From Muribaculaceae bacterium (GTDB lineage Bacteria; Bacteroidota; Bacteroidia; Bacteroidales; Muribaculaceae): DNA of 51,746 nt. Below the pieces are notes generated by a model, which did no database searches, was not told the origin of the DNA, and saw nothing but the letters and a program-made list of their open reading frames with translations. The stretch lies in NCBI GenBank assembly GCA_017626045.1, contig JAGAJP010000039.1, positions 1 through 51,746 on the forward strand. The letters are read 5' to 3'. Positions 45,080-51,746 of the stretch are shown in pieces; position 1 is the first letter of the stretch, and every line of letters begins with the position of its first letter. The position numbers and the translations under genes were made by a program.

Positions 45080-47224
45080 ATGAGACCGAATTTCAAAGAA
45101 ATAGATATCAATAAGGTTGTGGCTCCCGCCGCAGCCGCTCCTGTGGAGAAAGGTGAGGAATTTCTCACAGCTGAACTTATACCGGTAAAGCCTGTATACA
45201 CAAAAGAAGACCTCGAGGGTCTCGAGCATCTCGACTTTGTGGCAGGTATTCCTCCGTTCCTCCGTGGCCCGTACAGCGGCATGTATCCAATGCGTCCATG
45301 GACTATCCGCCAGTATGCGGGTTTCTCTACAGCCGCAGAATCCAACGCTTTCTATCGTCGCAACCTTGCGTCCGGTCAGAAGGGTCTTTCCGTTGCGTTC
45401 GACCTTCCGACCCACCGCGGTTATGACGCCGACCACGAGCGTGTGGTTGGTGATGTAGGCAAGGCCGGCGTGTCCATCTGCTCGCTCGAGGACATGAAAG
45501 TCCTCTTCGACGGAATTCCGTTGGGCAAGATGTCTGTGTCGATGACCATGAACGGTGCCGTGCTCCCCGTCCTCGCATTCTATATCAATGCAGGTCTTGA
45601 GCAGGGCGTGAAACTCGAAGAAATGGCAGGCACTATCCAGAACGACATCCTCAAGGAGTTCATGGTGCGCAACACATATATCTACCCGCCGGCATTCTCG
45701 ATGAAGATCATCGCCGACATCTTCGAATACACTTCGAAGAATATGCCCAAGTTCAACTCTATCTCTATCTCCGGCTATCACATGCAGGAGGCAGGCGCTA
45801 CCGCCGACATTGAACTGGCATATACTCTTGCCGACGGTCTTGAGTATCTCCGCGCCGGTGTGAATGCCGGTATGGACATCGACGCGTTCGCTCCCCGCCT
45901 GAGCTTCTTCTGGGGCATTTCGATGAACTATTTCATGGAAATTGCCAAGATGAGGGCTGCTCGTATGCTGTGGGCGCGCATCGTGAAGCAGTTCAACCCG
46001 AAGAATCCCAAGTCGCTCGCACTCCGTACCCACTGCCAGACTTCCGGATGGTCGCTCACAGAGCAGGATCCGTTCAACAACGTTGGCCGTACATGCGTCG
46101 AGGCTATGGGTGCCGTACTCGGACACACTCAGTCGCTCCATACCAACGCGCTCGACGAGGCTATCGCACTTCCTACAGATTTCTCAGCGCGTATAGCACG
46201 CAACACCCAGATCTACATTCAGGAAGAGACTTATGTCACCAAGCAGGTCGACCCGTGGGGCGGCAGCTACTATGTGGAGGCTCTTACCGATGAAATCGCC
46301 CGCAAGGCGTGGGATCATATCCAGGAAATCGAAAAACTCGGCGGCATGGCGAAGGCTATCGAGACCGGTCTGCCGAAGATGAAGATCGAGGAGGCTGCAG
46401 CCCGCACTCAGGCGCGCATCGACTCAGGAAAACAGTCTATCATCGGCATCAACAAGTATCGTCTCGACCACGAGGATCCCATCGATATCCTTGAGATTGA
46501 CAACACAGAGGTACGCAAGGAGCAGTGCGACCGTCTTGCCGAACTGCGCAAGAACCGCGATGAGGCTGCGGTGAAGAAAGCTCTTGCCGACATCACTGAG
46601 GCTGTGAAAGACCCGAGCAAGGGCAACCTTCTTGACCTCGCTGTCAAGGCTGCAGGACTCAGGGCATCCTTGGGTGAGATTTCCGATGCCTGCGAAGCTG
46701 TCGTGGGCCGTTATAAAGCCATCATTAAAACTATTTCCGGCGTGTATTCAAGCGAAGAAAAGGGTGATCCCGAATTTGAGGAAGCCCGCAAGGCTGTGGC
46801 TGATTTTGCCAAGCGCGCAGGCCGCCAGCCGCGTATCATGATTGCGAAGATGGGCCAGGACGGTCACGACCGTGGTGCTAAAGTGGTTGCCACCGGTTAT
46901 GCCGACTGCGGCTTTGACGTCGACATGGGCCCGCTGTTCCAGACTCCCGCCGAGGCAGCGCGTATGGCTGTTGAGAATGACGTCCATATCCTTGGCGTCA
47001 GCTCTCTGGCTGCAGGTCACAAGACACTCGTGCCTCAGGTAATCGAGGAACTGAAGAAACTCGGCCGCGAGGATATCCTCGTGACTGCCGGCGGCGTTAT
47101 CCCGGCTCAGGACTATGACTTCCTGTTTAAGGCCGGTGTTGCTGCCATCTTCGGCCCCGGCACTCGTATCCCGAAGAGCGCTATCGAGATGATTCGCCTG
47201 CTCAACGAGCAGATGGCTGAATAA
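45080..47224 (+). CDS. mutB: Methylmalonyl-CoA mutase large subunit
   Basis: MutB is the catalytic subunit. The 714-residue protein carries the barrel signature ([25 protein letters not shown], near 75-100), the active-site stretch [13 protein letters not shown], the [13 protein letters not shown] and [13 protein letters not shown] motifs, and the C-terminal cobalamin domain with [15 protein letters not shown] (DxHxxG, with the axial His) and GGVIPAQD. Start is ATG 45080. No cobalamin riboswitch is seen upstream of mutA. A terminator follows the gene. Confidence 0.96.
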   Translation: MRPNFKEIDINKVVAPAAAAPVEKGEEFLTAELIPVKPVYTKEDLEGLEHLDFVAGIPPFLRGPYSGMYPMRPWTIRQYAGFSTAAESNAFYRRNLASGQKGLSVAFDLPTHRGYDADHERVVGDVGKAGVSICSLEDMKVLFDGIPLGKMSVSMTMNGAVLPVLAFYINAGLEQGVKLEEMAGTIQNDILKEFMVRNTYIYPPAFSMKIIADIFEYTSKNMPKFNSISISGYHMQEAGATADIELAYTLADGLEYLRAGVNAGMDIDAFAPRLSFFWGISMNYFMEIAKMRAARMLWARIVKQFNPKNPKSLALRTHCQTSGWSLTEQDPFNNVGRTCVEAMGAVLGHTQSLHTNALDEAIALPTDFSARIARNTQIYIQEETYVTKQVDPWGGSYYVEALTDEIARKAWDHIQEIEKLGGMAKAIETGLPKMKIEEAAARTQARIDSGKQSIIGINKYRLDHEDPIDILEIDNTEVRKEQCDRLAELRKNRDEAAVKKALADITEAVKDPSKGNLLDLAVKAAGLRASLGEISDACEAVVGRYKAIIKTISGVYSSEEKGDPEFEEARKAVADFAKRAGRQPRIMIAKMGQDGHDRGAKVVATGYADCGFDVDMGPLFQTPAEAARMAVENDVHILGVSSLAAGHKTLVPQVIEELKKLGREDILVTAGGVIPAQDYDFLFKAGVAAIFGPGTRIPKSAIEMIRLLNEQMAE

Positions 47225-47248
47225 TCATTCTGAATGATTGCATAAATA

Positions 47249-47286
47249 AGAATCCGGTCTCACTCCAGAGTCCGGATTCTTTTTTC
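47249..47286 (+). terminator. Terminator after mutB
   Basis: Nine-pair stem (agaatccgg with ccggattct), 14-base loop that can form extra pairs, T-run of six. A small perfect palindrome (aatcattc-t-gaatgatt) at 47222-47238 overlaps the mutB stop. Confidence 0.85.
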
Positions 47287-47330
47287 CAAAAATGCCCCAG
47301 ATCATCTTCCAGATTATCTCCAAACGCCCC

Positions 47331-47368
47331 AAATTCTCAATTTTCAATCCTCAAATTTCAATTTTAAA
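47331..47368. repeat. Degenerate AAATTCTCAATTT repeat
   Basis: Imperfect copies of aaattctcaatt (aaattctcaatttt, caatcctcaaatttcaatttt) upstream of the PD40 gene; the same word occurs as a clean tandem repeat at 51075-51102. Confidence 0.55.
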
Positions 47369-47388
47369 TATTTTTAGCGGTTTTTATA

Positions 47389-47420
47389 TTTGAATTGCCG
47401 GATATTTTTTGTTAATTTTG
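47389..47420 (+). promoter_or_regulatory. Promoter of the PD40 gene
   Basis: TTTG at 47389-47392, 20 bases, TAATTTTG at 47413-47420: full consensus match. Confidence 0.85.
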
Positions 47421-47495
47421 TAGATATTTCGGGTTACTAACTGTAACCTGACTATGCGCAACGTTTTGTGCGTATGGCTACAATAGGCAATTAAT

Positions 47496-48749
47496 ATGTT
47501 AAAGGTAAAAAATTGCAATATACTGGCTCTTTCTCTTGCTTTCATGGCGGGTGTCCCCGCTGTGCATGCCGACCTGCTCGACGACGGGCGGCAGGCTTTT
47601 ATGGAGTATGACTTCGAACGGGCTGCGGAACTATATGATAAATATGCCCAAAGCCTGAAAAGAAAACCCGACGCCGACGGGCAGGCTTTGCTCGATACAT
47701 ATCGCAAACAATTGGAAATTGCCGAGAACTCACTTGAGAATGTACAGCAGATCGAAGTGATTGACAGGATCGACGTGCCGGCCCAGGATTTCCTCAGTGC
47801 AGTGAAACTTCCCTCAATTGGAGGGAAACTACTTTTCCCGGACAAAAGTCCTCTGAAAAATGAAAGGAATACATCGGATTACGTCTTTACAAATGAATCT
47901 GGAGATTTCGCCATGTGGTCGGAGACCGATTCCGAGGGCGTTTCTCATCTTATGGAGAGTCATAGGCTTACCGATGGCAGCTGGGAGCAGCCATGGTCTT
48001 CCGGTGTGGATCTCAACGACGGCGGCGACGTTCGCAATCCTTTCATGATGTCTGACGGCGTTACCGTATACTTCTCGGGAAATGGCGACGCAAGTATGGG
48101 CGGTTATGATATTTTCGTAGTTTCTAAAGATCCAGTTTCCGGTGAGTATCGACAGCCGGTAGGCGTGGGATACCCATTCAACTCTCCCGGCAATGAATAT
48201 CTGCTTGCCATCGATGAGGCGCACGGTATTGGCTGGTGGGTGACAGACCGCAACAGTACGGACGGACAACTGTCGGTCTACATTTACCGAACTAATGATG
48301 TCCGCAAAAATTATGTGGCTGACGAAGTGGAAGACATAGTGGCGCTCGCAAGGCTCGACGATATTTCGCTCGCGCAGAACCCGGACGTGGACTATGCCGG
48401 AATAATAGCGGAAATTGATAAAAGAAGTATCGCGGACAAGAAAAAGTCTTCTTTTGATTTCTTCTTCCCTATGCCCGGCGGAAAAATATACCATTCAGTC
48501 GATGACTTCCGATCGCCAAAGGCAAAACGTTCTTTTGCACAATATATGAGTGCGATGAAAGAGCATGAGGCTGAACTGAAGAGTCTCAGGTCTCTGCGCA
48601 TGAAATATCATGCCGCCGACAGGAAAAGCGGGGTGGCGGCTTCTCTTGCAAACCGAATCAAAGACCTCGAGAAGCAGACCGAAGAGCAGCGCACAAGACT
48701 CGATAAAATGCGCAACGCTGTAATCACAGCCGAGCTAAAACAACTCTGA
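47496..48749 (+). CDS. Exported PD40/TPR-type protein
   Basis: A 417-residue protein with a signal peptide ending in VHADLL (MLKVKNCNILALSLAFMAGVPAVHA). A short tetratricopeptide-like part follows (GRQAFMEYDFERAAELYDKYAQ), then PD40/WD40-like beta repeats (SDGVTVYFSGNGDASMGGYDIFVVSK, AIDEAHGIGWWVTDRN). The C-terminal 80 residues are helical and charged, coiled-coil like. This layout recalls periplasmic PD40 proteins that pair with outer-membrane machinery in Bacteroidetes; the role is unknown. Confidence 0.75.
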   Translation: MLKVKNCNILALSLAFMAGVPAVHADLLDDGRQAFMEYDFERAAELYDKYAQSLKRKPDADGQALLDTYRKQLEIAENSLENVQQIEVIDRIDVPAQDFLSAVKLPSIGGKLLFPDKSPLKNERNTSDYVFTNESGDFAMWSETDSEGVSHLMESHRLTDGSWEQPWSSGVDLNDGGDVRNPFMMSDGVTVYFSGNGDASMGGYDIFVVSKDPVSGEYRQPVGVGYPFNSPGNEYLLAIDEAHGIGWWVTDRNSTDGQLSVYIYRTNDVRKNYVADEVEDIVALARLDDISLAQNPDVDYAGIIAEIDKRSIADKKKSSFDFFFPMPGGKIYHSVDDFRSPKAKRSFAQYMSAMKEHEAELKSLRSLRMKYHAADRKSGVAASLANRIKDLEKQTEEQRTRLDKMRNAVITAELKQL

Positions 48750-48826
48750 CCCCATGCACGTATCTCCTCGAGATTCTCTTGATAAATCAAGCTAAAATCC
48801 CAAATTCAAAACAACAATTCAAACCA

Positions 48827-50290
48827 ATGATTTCTTTTTCTATCGCTCTCGCCCTTCTGATTGGGGGATATTTTACATACGGCAAACTGACGTCTCGAAT
48901 TTTCGGAGAGAATCCGAAGTTGCCGACTCCGGTCCATACAATGGCAGATGGAGTGGACTATGTGAAACTTCCCTCCTGGAAGATATTCTTAATCCAGTTT
49001 CTGAATATTGCAGGTCTCGGCCCTATTTTCGGAGCTATCATGGGGGTGATGTATGGCCCTTCAGCATTCCTTTGGATTGTGTTCGGGTCCATTTTTGCCG
49101 GTGCTGTACACGACTACATGTCGGGTATGCTGTCGGTGAGATACGGAGGCGCATCTCTTCCGGAAATTGTAGGTGAGCAGCTCGGTTCGCATATAAAGAT
49201 GGTGATGCGCGTGTTCGCGCTTCTGCTGATGGTGCTCGTGGGTGCTGTGTTTGTGTATAACCCCGCCGATCTTCTCGCTATGCTAACGCCGGAGCATCTC
49301 GACAGAACATTCTGGATTGTGGTGATATTCGCATATTATATGCTTGCCACACTTCTTCCTATCGATAAACTTATCGGCAAACTTTATCCTCTCTTCGGAT
49401 TCGCGCTCCTTTTCATGGCGGTTGGCATTCTTGTGATGCTATACGTCCACTGGGACCAGACACCGGAATTCTGGGAGGGGTTCTATAACCATAAGCCGGA
49501 TCCTGACGCGAACCCTATATTCCCGATGATGTTCGTGTCGATTGCCTGCGGTGCGATTTCCGGTTTCCATGCCACTCAGAGTCCGATGATGGCAAGATGT
49601 CTGCAGAATGAGAGATACGGTCGCCCGATATTCTATGGCGCTATGATTACGGAAGGCGTAGTGGCTCTGATCTGGGCTGCCGCCGCCATCAGTTTCACCA
49701 ACGGCTATAAAGGCCTTCAGGAGTTTCTCGGCACGGGTAGCCCCGCCATCCTTGTCAATACTCTATCAAGCGATTGGCTCGGGGCTGTCGGAGGTGTCCT
49801 TGCCGTGCTCGGCGTCATTGCAGCACCAATCACTTCCGGTGACACAGCCCTCAGAAGCGCAAGGCTTATCGCGGCAGACTTCCTTCGCGTGAAGCAGAAA
49901 ACAATCTTGAAACGCCTGATGGTGTCGGTGCCGATATTCGCATGCTGTTTTGCCGTGATGCTGCTTCCTTACGATGCTCTGTGGCGTTATTTCGCCTGGT
50001 GCAACCAGATGCTTAGCGTTTTTACGCTTTGGGCGATTACTGTATGGCTCGCTTCCAACGGCAGACAATACTGGATTTCTCTTTTCCCTGCTCTTTTCAT
50101 GACTGTGGTCACAATGAGTTATATTATGTTTGCCCCGGAAGGTTTCGGTTCGCTTCTTACAGGCTGGCTCGGTTTGCAGACGGCATATTTGACATCGTTG
50201 ATTTTCGGCGGGGCAGTGGCGGCAGTGTTGCTCGCTCTCTTCTGCAAGTGGAAGAAGGGTCTTGTGTTGGTGTCGCTGAAATCATTGTGA
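48827..50290 (+). CDS. cstA: Carbon starvation protein CstA family peptide transporter
   Basis: CstA-family proteins are multi-pass membrane proteins for peptide or pyruvate uptake. The 487-residue protein has about 13 hydrophobic segments and the hallmark stretches LNIAGLGPIFGAIMGVMYG, GSIFAGAVHDYMSGM and GFHATQSPMMARC. It is shorter than the roughly 700-residue E. coli CstA, but similar forms occur in Bacteroidetes. The ATG at 48827 (MISFSIALALL) is chosen; an upstream TTG at 48779 is less likely. The PHP gene follows after 3 bases. Confidence 0.88.
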   Translation: MISFSIALALLIGGYFTYGKLTSRIFGENPKLPTPVHTMADGVDYVKLPSWKIFLIQFLNIAGLGPIFGAIMGVMYGPSAFLWIVFGSIFAGAVHDYMSGMLSVRYGGASLPEIVGEQLGSHIKMVMRVFALLLMVLVGAVFVYNPADLLAMLTPEHLDRTFWIVVIFAYYMLATLLPIDKLIGKLYPLFGFALLFMAVGILVMLYVHWDQTPEFWEGFYNHKPDPDANPIFPMMFVSIACGAISGFHATQSPMMARCLQNERYGRPIFYGAMITEGVVALIWAAAAISFTNGYKGLQEFLGTGSPAILVNTLSSDWLGAVGGVLAVLGVIAAPITSGDTALRSARLIAADFLRVKQKTILKRLMVSVPIFACCFAVMLLPYDALWRYFAWCNQMLSVFTLWAITVWLASNGRQYWISLFPALFMTVVTMSYIMFAPEGFGSLLTGWLGLQTAYLTSLIFGGAVAAVLLALFCKWKKGLVLVSLKSL

Positions 50291-50293
50291 AAT

Positions 50294-51091
50294 ATGGAGA
50301 ATTATCATAGTCATACCGAATTTTGCGACGGGCGCGCATCTATGGAGGAGATGGCGGCGGCTGCCTTTGCCGCCGGCTTTGACGCATGGGGCGCATCTCC
50401 TCATAGTCCGGTATGTTGTCCGTCATGTGCCAATATGACAGTGGAGTCCGTGCCGGCTTTCCTCGAAGAGTCGGAACGCCTGAAATCGTTGTATGCCGGC
50501 AGGATGAAGATTCTTACCGGCATGGAGATAGACTACATATCGCCGGAATTCGGTCCCCATTCGGATTATTTCCGGTCACTCCCGTTGGACTACAGAATCG
50601 GCTCGGTGCATTTCGTACGTACGCGTCAGGGAAAACCGGTGGATGTCGACGGGCCTGCTGAGAGGTTCCTGAAATATCTTGATTCGGAATATGCCGGCGA
50701 CCTTCGCTATGTGGTGGAGACATATTTCGCGATGCAGATGGAAATGCTCGATTTCGGAGGCTTCGATATTATCGGACATCTTGACAAGATCGGCGACAAT
50801 GGAAGCGCGGCGCAGGCAGACCTTGAAGATCAGCCATGGTATGCCGGTCTTGTGGAGTGTGTGATTGCAAAGGCGGTAGAGAAGAACGTGACAATTGAGA
50901 TAAATACGAAAAAATATCCAGTGTCAGGAAGATTTTTTCCGTCACAAAGATGGTGGCGACTCCTAAAGGATTACGGTGCACGAATAGTGCTAAGCACCGA
51001 TGCCCATTATCCCGACAAAGTAGCCGCCGGCTATTGCGAGGCAGCCCACCTCCTTCAGAATTCCGGCATCCAACTAAATTCTCAATTCTAA
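50294..51091 (+). CDS. PHP-domain histidinol-phosphatase-like protein
   Basis: A 265-residue PHP-family phosphoesterase. Motifs: YHSHTEFCDG at the N-terminus (metal-binding His residues), then GMEIDY, IGSVHFV, IIGHLDKI and TDAHYPD near the C-terminus, each contributing metal ligands. This fits histidinol phosphatases of the HisK/HisJ type in histidine synthesis, although no other his genes are near. The last codons (NSQF) come from a tandem repeat that runs into the intergenic space, so the C-terminus is probably not conserved. Confidence 0.85.
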   Translation: MENYHSHTEFCDGRASMEEMAAAAFAAGFDAWGASPHSPVCCPSCANMTVESVPAFLEESERLKSLYAGRMKILTGMEIDYISPEFGPHSDYFRSLPLDYRIGSVHFVRTRQGKPVDVDGPAERFLKYLDSEYAGDLRYVVETYFAMQMEMLDFGGFDIIGHLDKIGDNGSAAQADLEDQPWYAGLVECVIAKAVEKNVTIEINTKKYPVSGRFFPSQRWWRLLKDYGARIVLSTDAHYPDKVAAGYCEAAHLLQNSGIQLNSQF

Positions 51092-51102
51092 ATTCTCAAT
51101 TC
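51075..51102. repeat. 14-bp tandem repeat across the PHP stop codon
   Basis: Two perfect copies of taaattctcaattc and part of a third (51103-51109). The PHP stop codon is the first base triplet of the second copy. Confidence 0.8.
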
Positions 51103-51112
51103 TAAATTAATC

Positions 51113-51565
51113 ATGCGTTTAGTAATTCAGCGAGTCAAGGAAGCATCGGTCAGCATCGAAGGGGTGACCCACGGAAGCATAGGAAAGGGACTGATGGTTT
51201 TGGTGGGTGTGGAAAACGGAGACACTGTAGACGATGCAAGATGGCTTGCCAACAAGACCATAGCGTTGAGAGTTTTTGACGACGACAACGGTGTCATGAA
51301 CCGGTCTGTGATGGATATTGGGGGAGAAGTGCTGTCGATAAGCCAGTTCACGCTTACTGCTTCAACCCGCAAGGGCAACAGACCGAGCTATATCCGTGCG
51401 GCGGGGCATGAACTTGCCACTCAGCTTTATGACGCATATACCGAAATGGTGGCTCAGCGTCTCGGTCGCAGTGTGCCGACAGGTGTGTTCGGCGCCGATA
51501 TGCAGGTAAGCCTGACCAACGACGGTCCGGTTACAATAATCATCGATTCGCGTCTCCGCGAATAA
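51113..51565 (+). CDS. dtd: D-aminoacyl-tRNA deacylase
   Basis: Dtd removes D-amino acids from mischarged tRNA. The 150-residue length and the motifs MRLVIQRVKEASVSIEG at the start, SQFTL (active-site region), KGNRPSY and TGVFGADMQVSLTNDGPVT (Gly-cisPro-type loop; the family's NxGP(V/F)T is present as NDGPVT) are typical. It follows the PHP gene and repeat by 21 bases. In related genomes further genes usually follow; here a transposase fragment is found instead. Confidence 0.96.
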   Translation: MRLVIQRVKEASVSIEGVTHGSIGKGLMVLVGVENGDTVDDARWLANKTIALRVFDDDNGVMNRSVMDIGGEVLSISQFTLTASTRKGNRPSYIRAAGHELATQLYDAYTEMVAQRLGRSVPTGVFGADMQVSLTNDGPVTIIIDSRLRE

Positions 51566-51635
51566 TTTACGCGATTATGGAATTCGGTATCACTTTATAA
51601 TACTTATCACTACTGTCCACTAAAAATGGACGGGG

Positions 51636-51746
51636 TTAAAAATTAAATAAATTCGGTTCACTTGAATCACAGAGGACATTGACATTTTTGAAATTCGATT
51701 TGTCGAAGAGGTCGCGCAGATGGGTCTTGTCGGTCAGCGATATTCC
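51636..51746 (-). CDS. C-terminal end of a probable IS transposase (partial)
   Basis: A minus-strand frame enters from the right edge and ends at 51636 with a TAA stop, giving 36 residues: GISLTDKTHLRDLFDK and the tail SSEPNLFNF. This tail type, with LRDLF and a closing NLFNF, resembles the end of IS4-like transposases (DUF4372 type) of Bacteroidetes. I recognise it with moderate certainty only. A hairpin (gtcca-N7-tggac, 51615-51631) lies just past the stop and could mark the element's end. The upstream part lies outside the window. Confidence 0.45.
   Translation of the reverse strand, partial: GISLTDKTHLRDLFDKSNFKNVNVLCDSSEPNLFNF

Noticed and set aside
44879..46141. 420-residue minus-strand frame
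   Set aside because: It lies opposite mutA and mutB, which have clear family motifs; the reverse frame shows none.

Overview
The window looks like a chromosome segment from Bacteroidales, most likely Muribaculaceae or a close relative. Signs seen in the sequence: repeated promoters of the Bacteroidetes type (TTTG or TTG, about 20 bases, then TAnnTTTG), almost no Shine-Dalgarno sequences, a fused FeoA-FeoB iron transporter, a SusB-type GH97 glucosidase, DUF4835 and DUF5606 proteins in their usual housekeeping operons, and a secreted protein ending in a YDLHGRRL-type tail. The family-level placement is inference; no rRNA or tRNA gene was found.

Layout. 1-619: AT-rich end of what looks like an accessory locus, with the tail of an unknown gene and a Cys/Thr-rich protein that resembles a ribosomally made peptide precursor. 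642-3525 (minus): membrane protein, smpB, U32 hydroxylation protein. 3839-4975: rpsF-rpsR-rplI. 5145-11638: dnaN, a DnaQ-like exonuclease, coaBC, a DUF4835 gene, recN and an rRNA methyltransferase, a tight operon. 11787-15139: nusB-yajC-ybbR-DUF5606, with no coaE gene. 15169-19018: secreted protein and htpG. 19147-22099 (minus): ABC ATPase, permease, YtrA-like GntR repressor and a DUF2807 lipoprotein, with a candidate operator at the promoter. 22397-31383: feoAB, SGNH hydrolase, epimerase-like protein with a zinc ribbon, GH97, DUF308 protein, S1/P1 nuclease and a PD-(D/E)XK protein. 31458-37358: UvrD helicase (+), facing the minus operon udk-lptB-CPBP protease-holA. 37668-41136: MlaE-MlaF lipid transport and a RelA/SpoT protein. 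41116-42815 (minus): NUDIX, carbonic anhydrase, ferritin. 43217-47224: mutA-mutB (propionate/succinate route). 47496-51565: PD40 surface-type protein, CstA peptide transporter, PHP phosphatase, dtd. 51636-51746 (minus): tail of a probable transposase.

Most of the window is core housekeeping. The parts worth a second look are the Cys-rich precursor-like gene on the left edge, the short tandem arrays with an exact 9-base period in the leaders of three envelope or secreted-protein genes, a 15-bp perfect hairpin at the start of the mlaE transcript, a probable YtrA-type operator, and several proteins that depart from their family norm (zinc-ribbon epimerase, LptB with an acidic extension, oversized NusB, Rsh with an altered synthetase motif).
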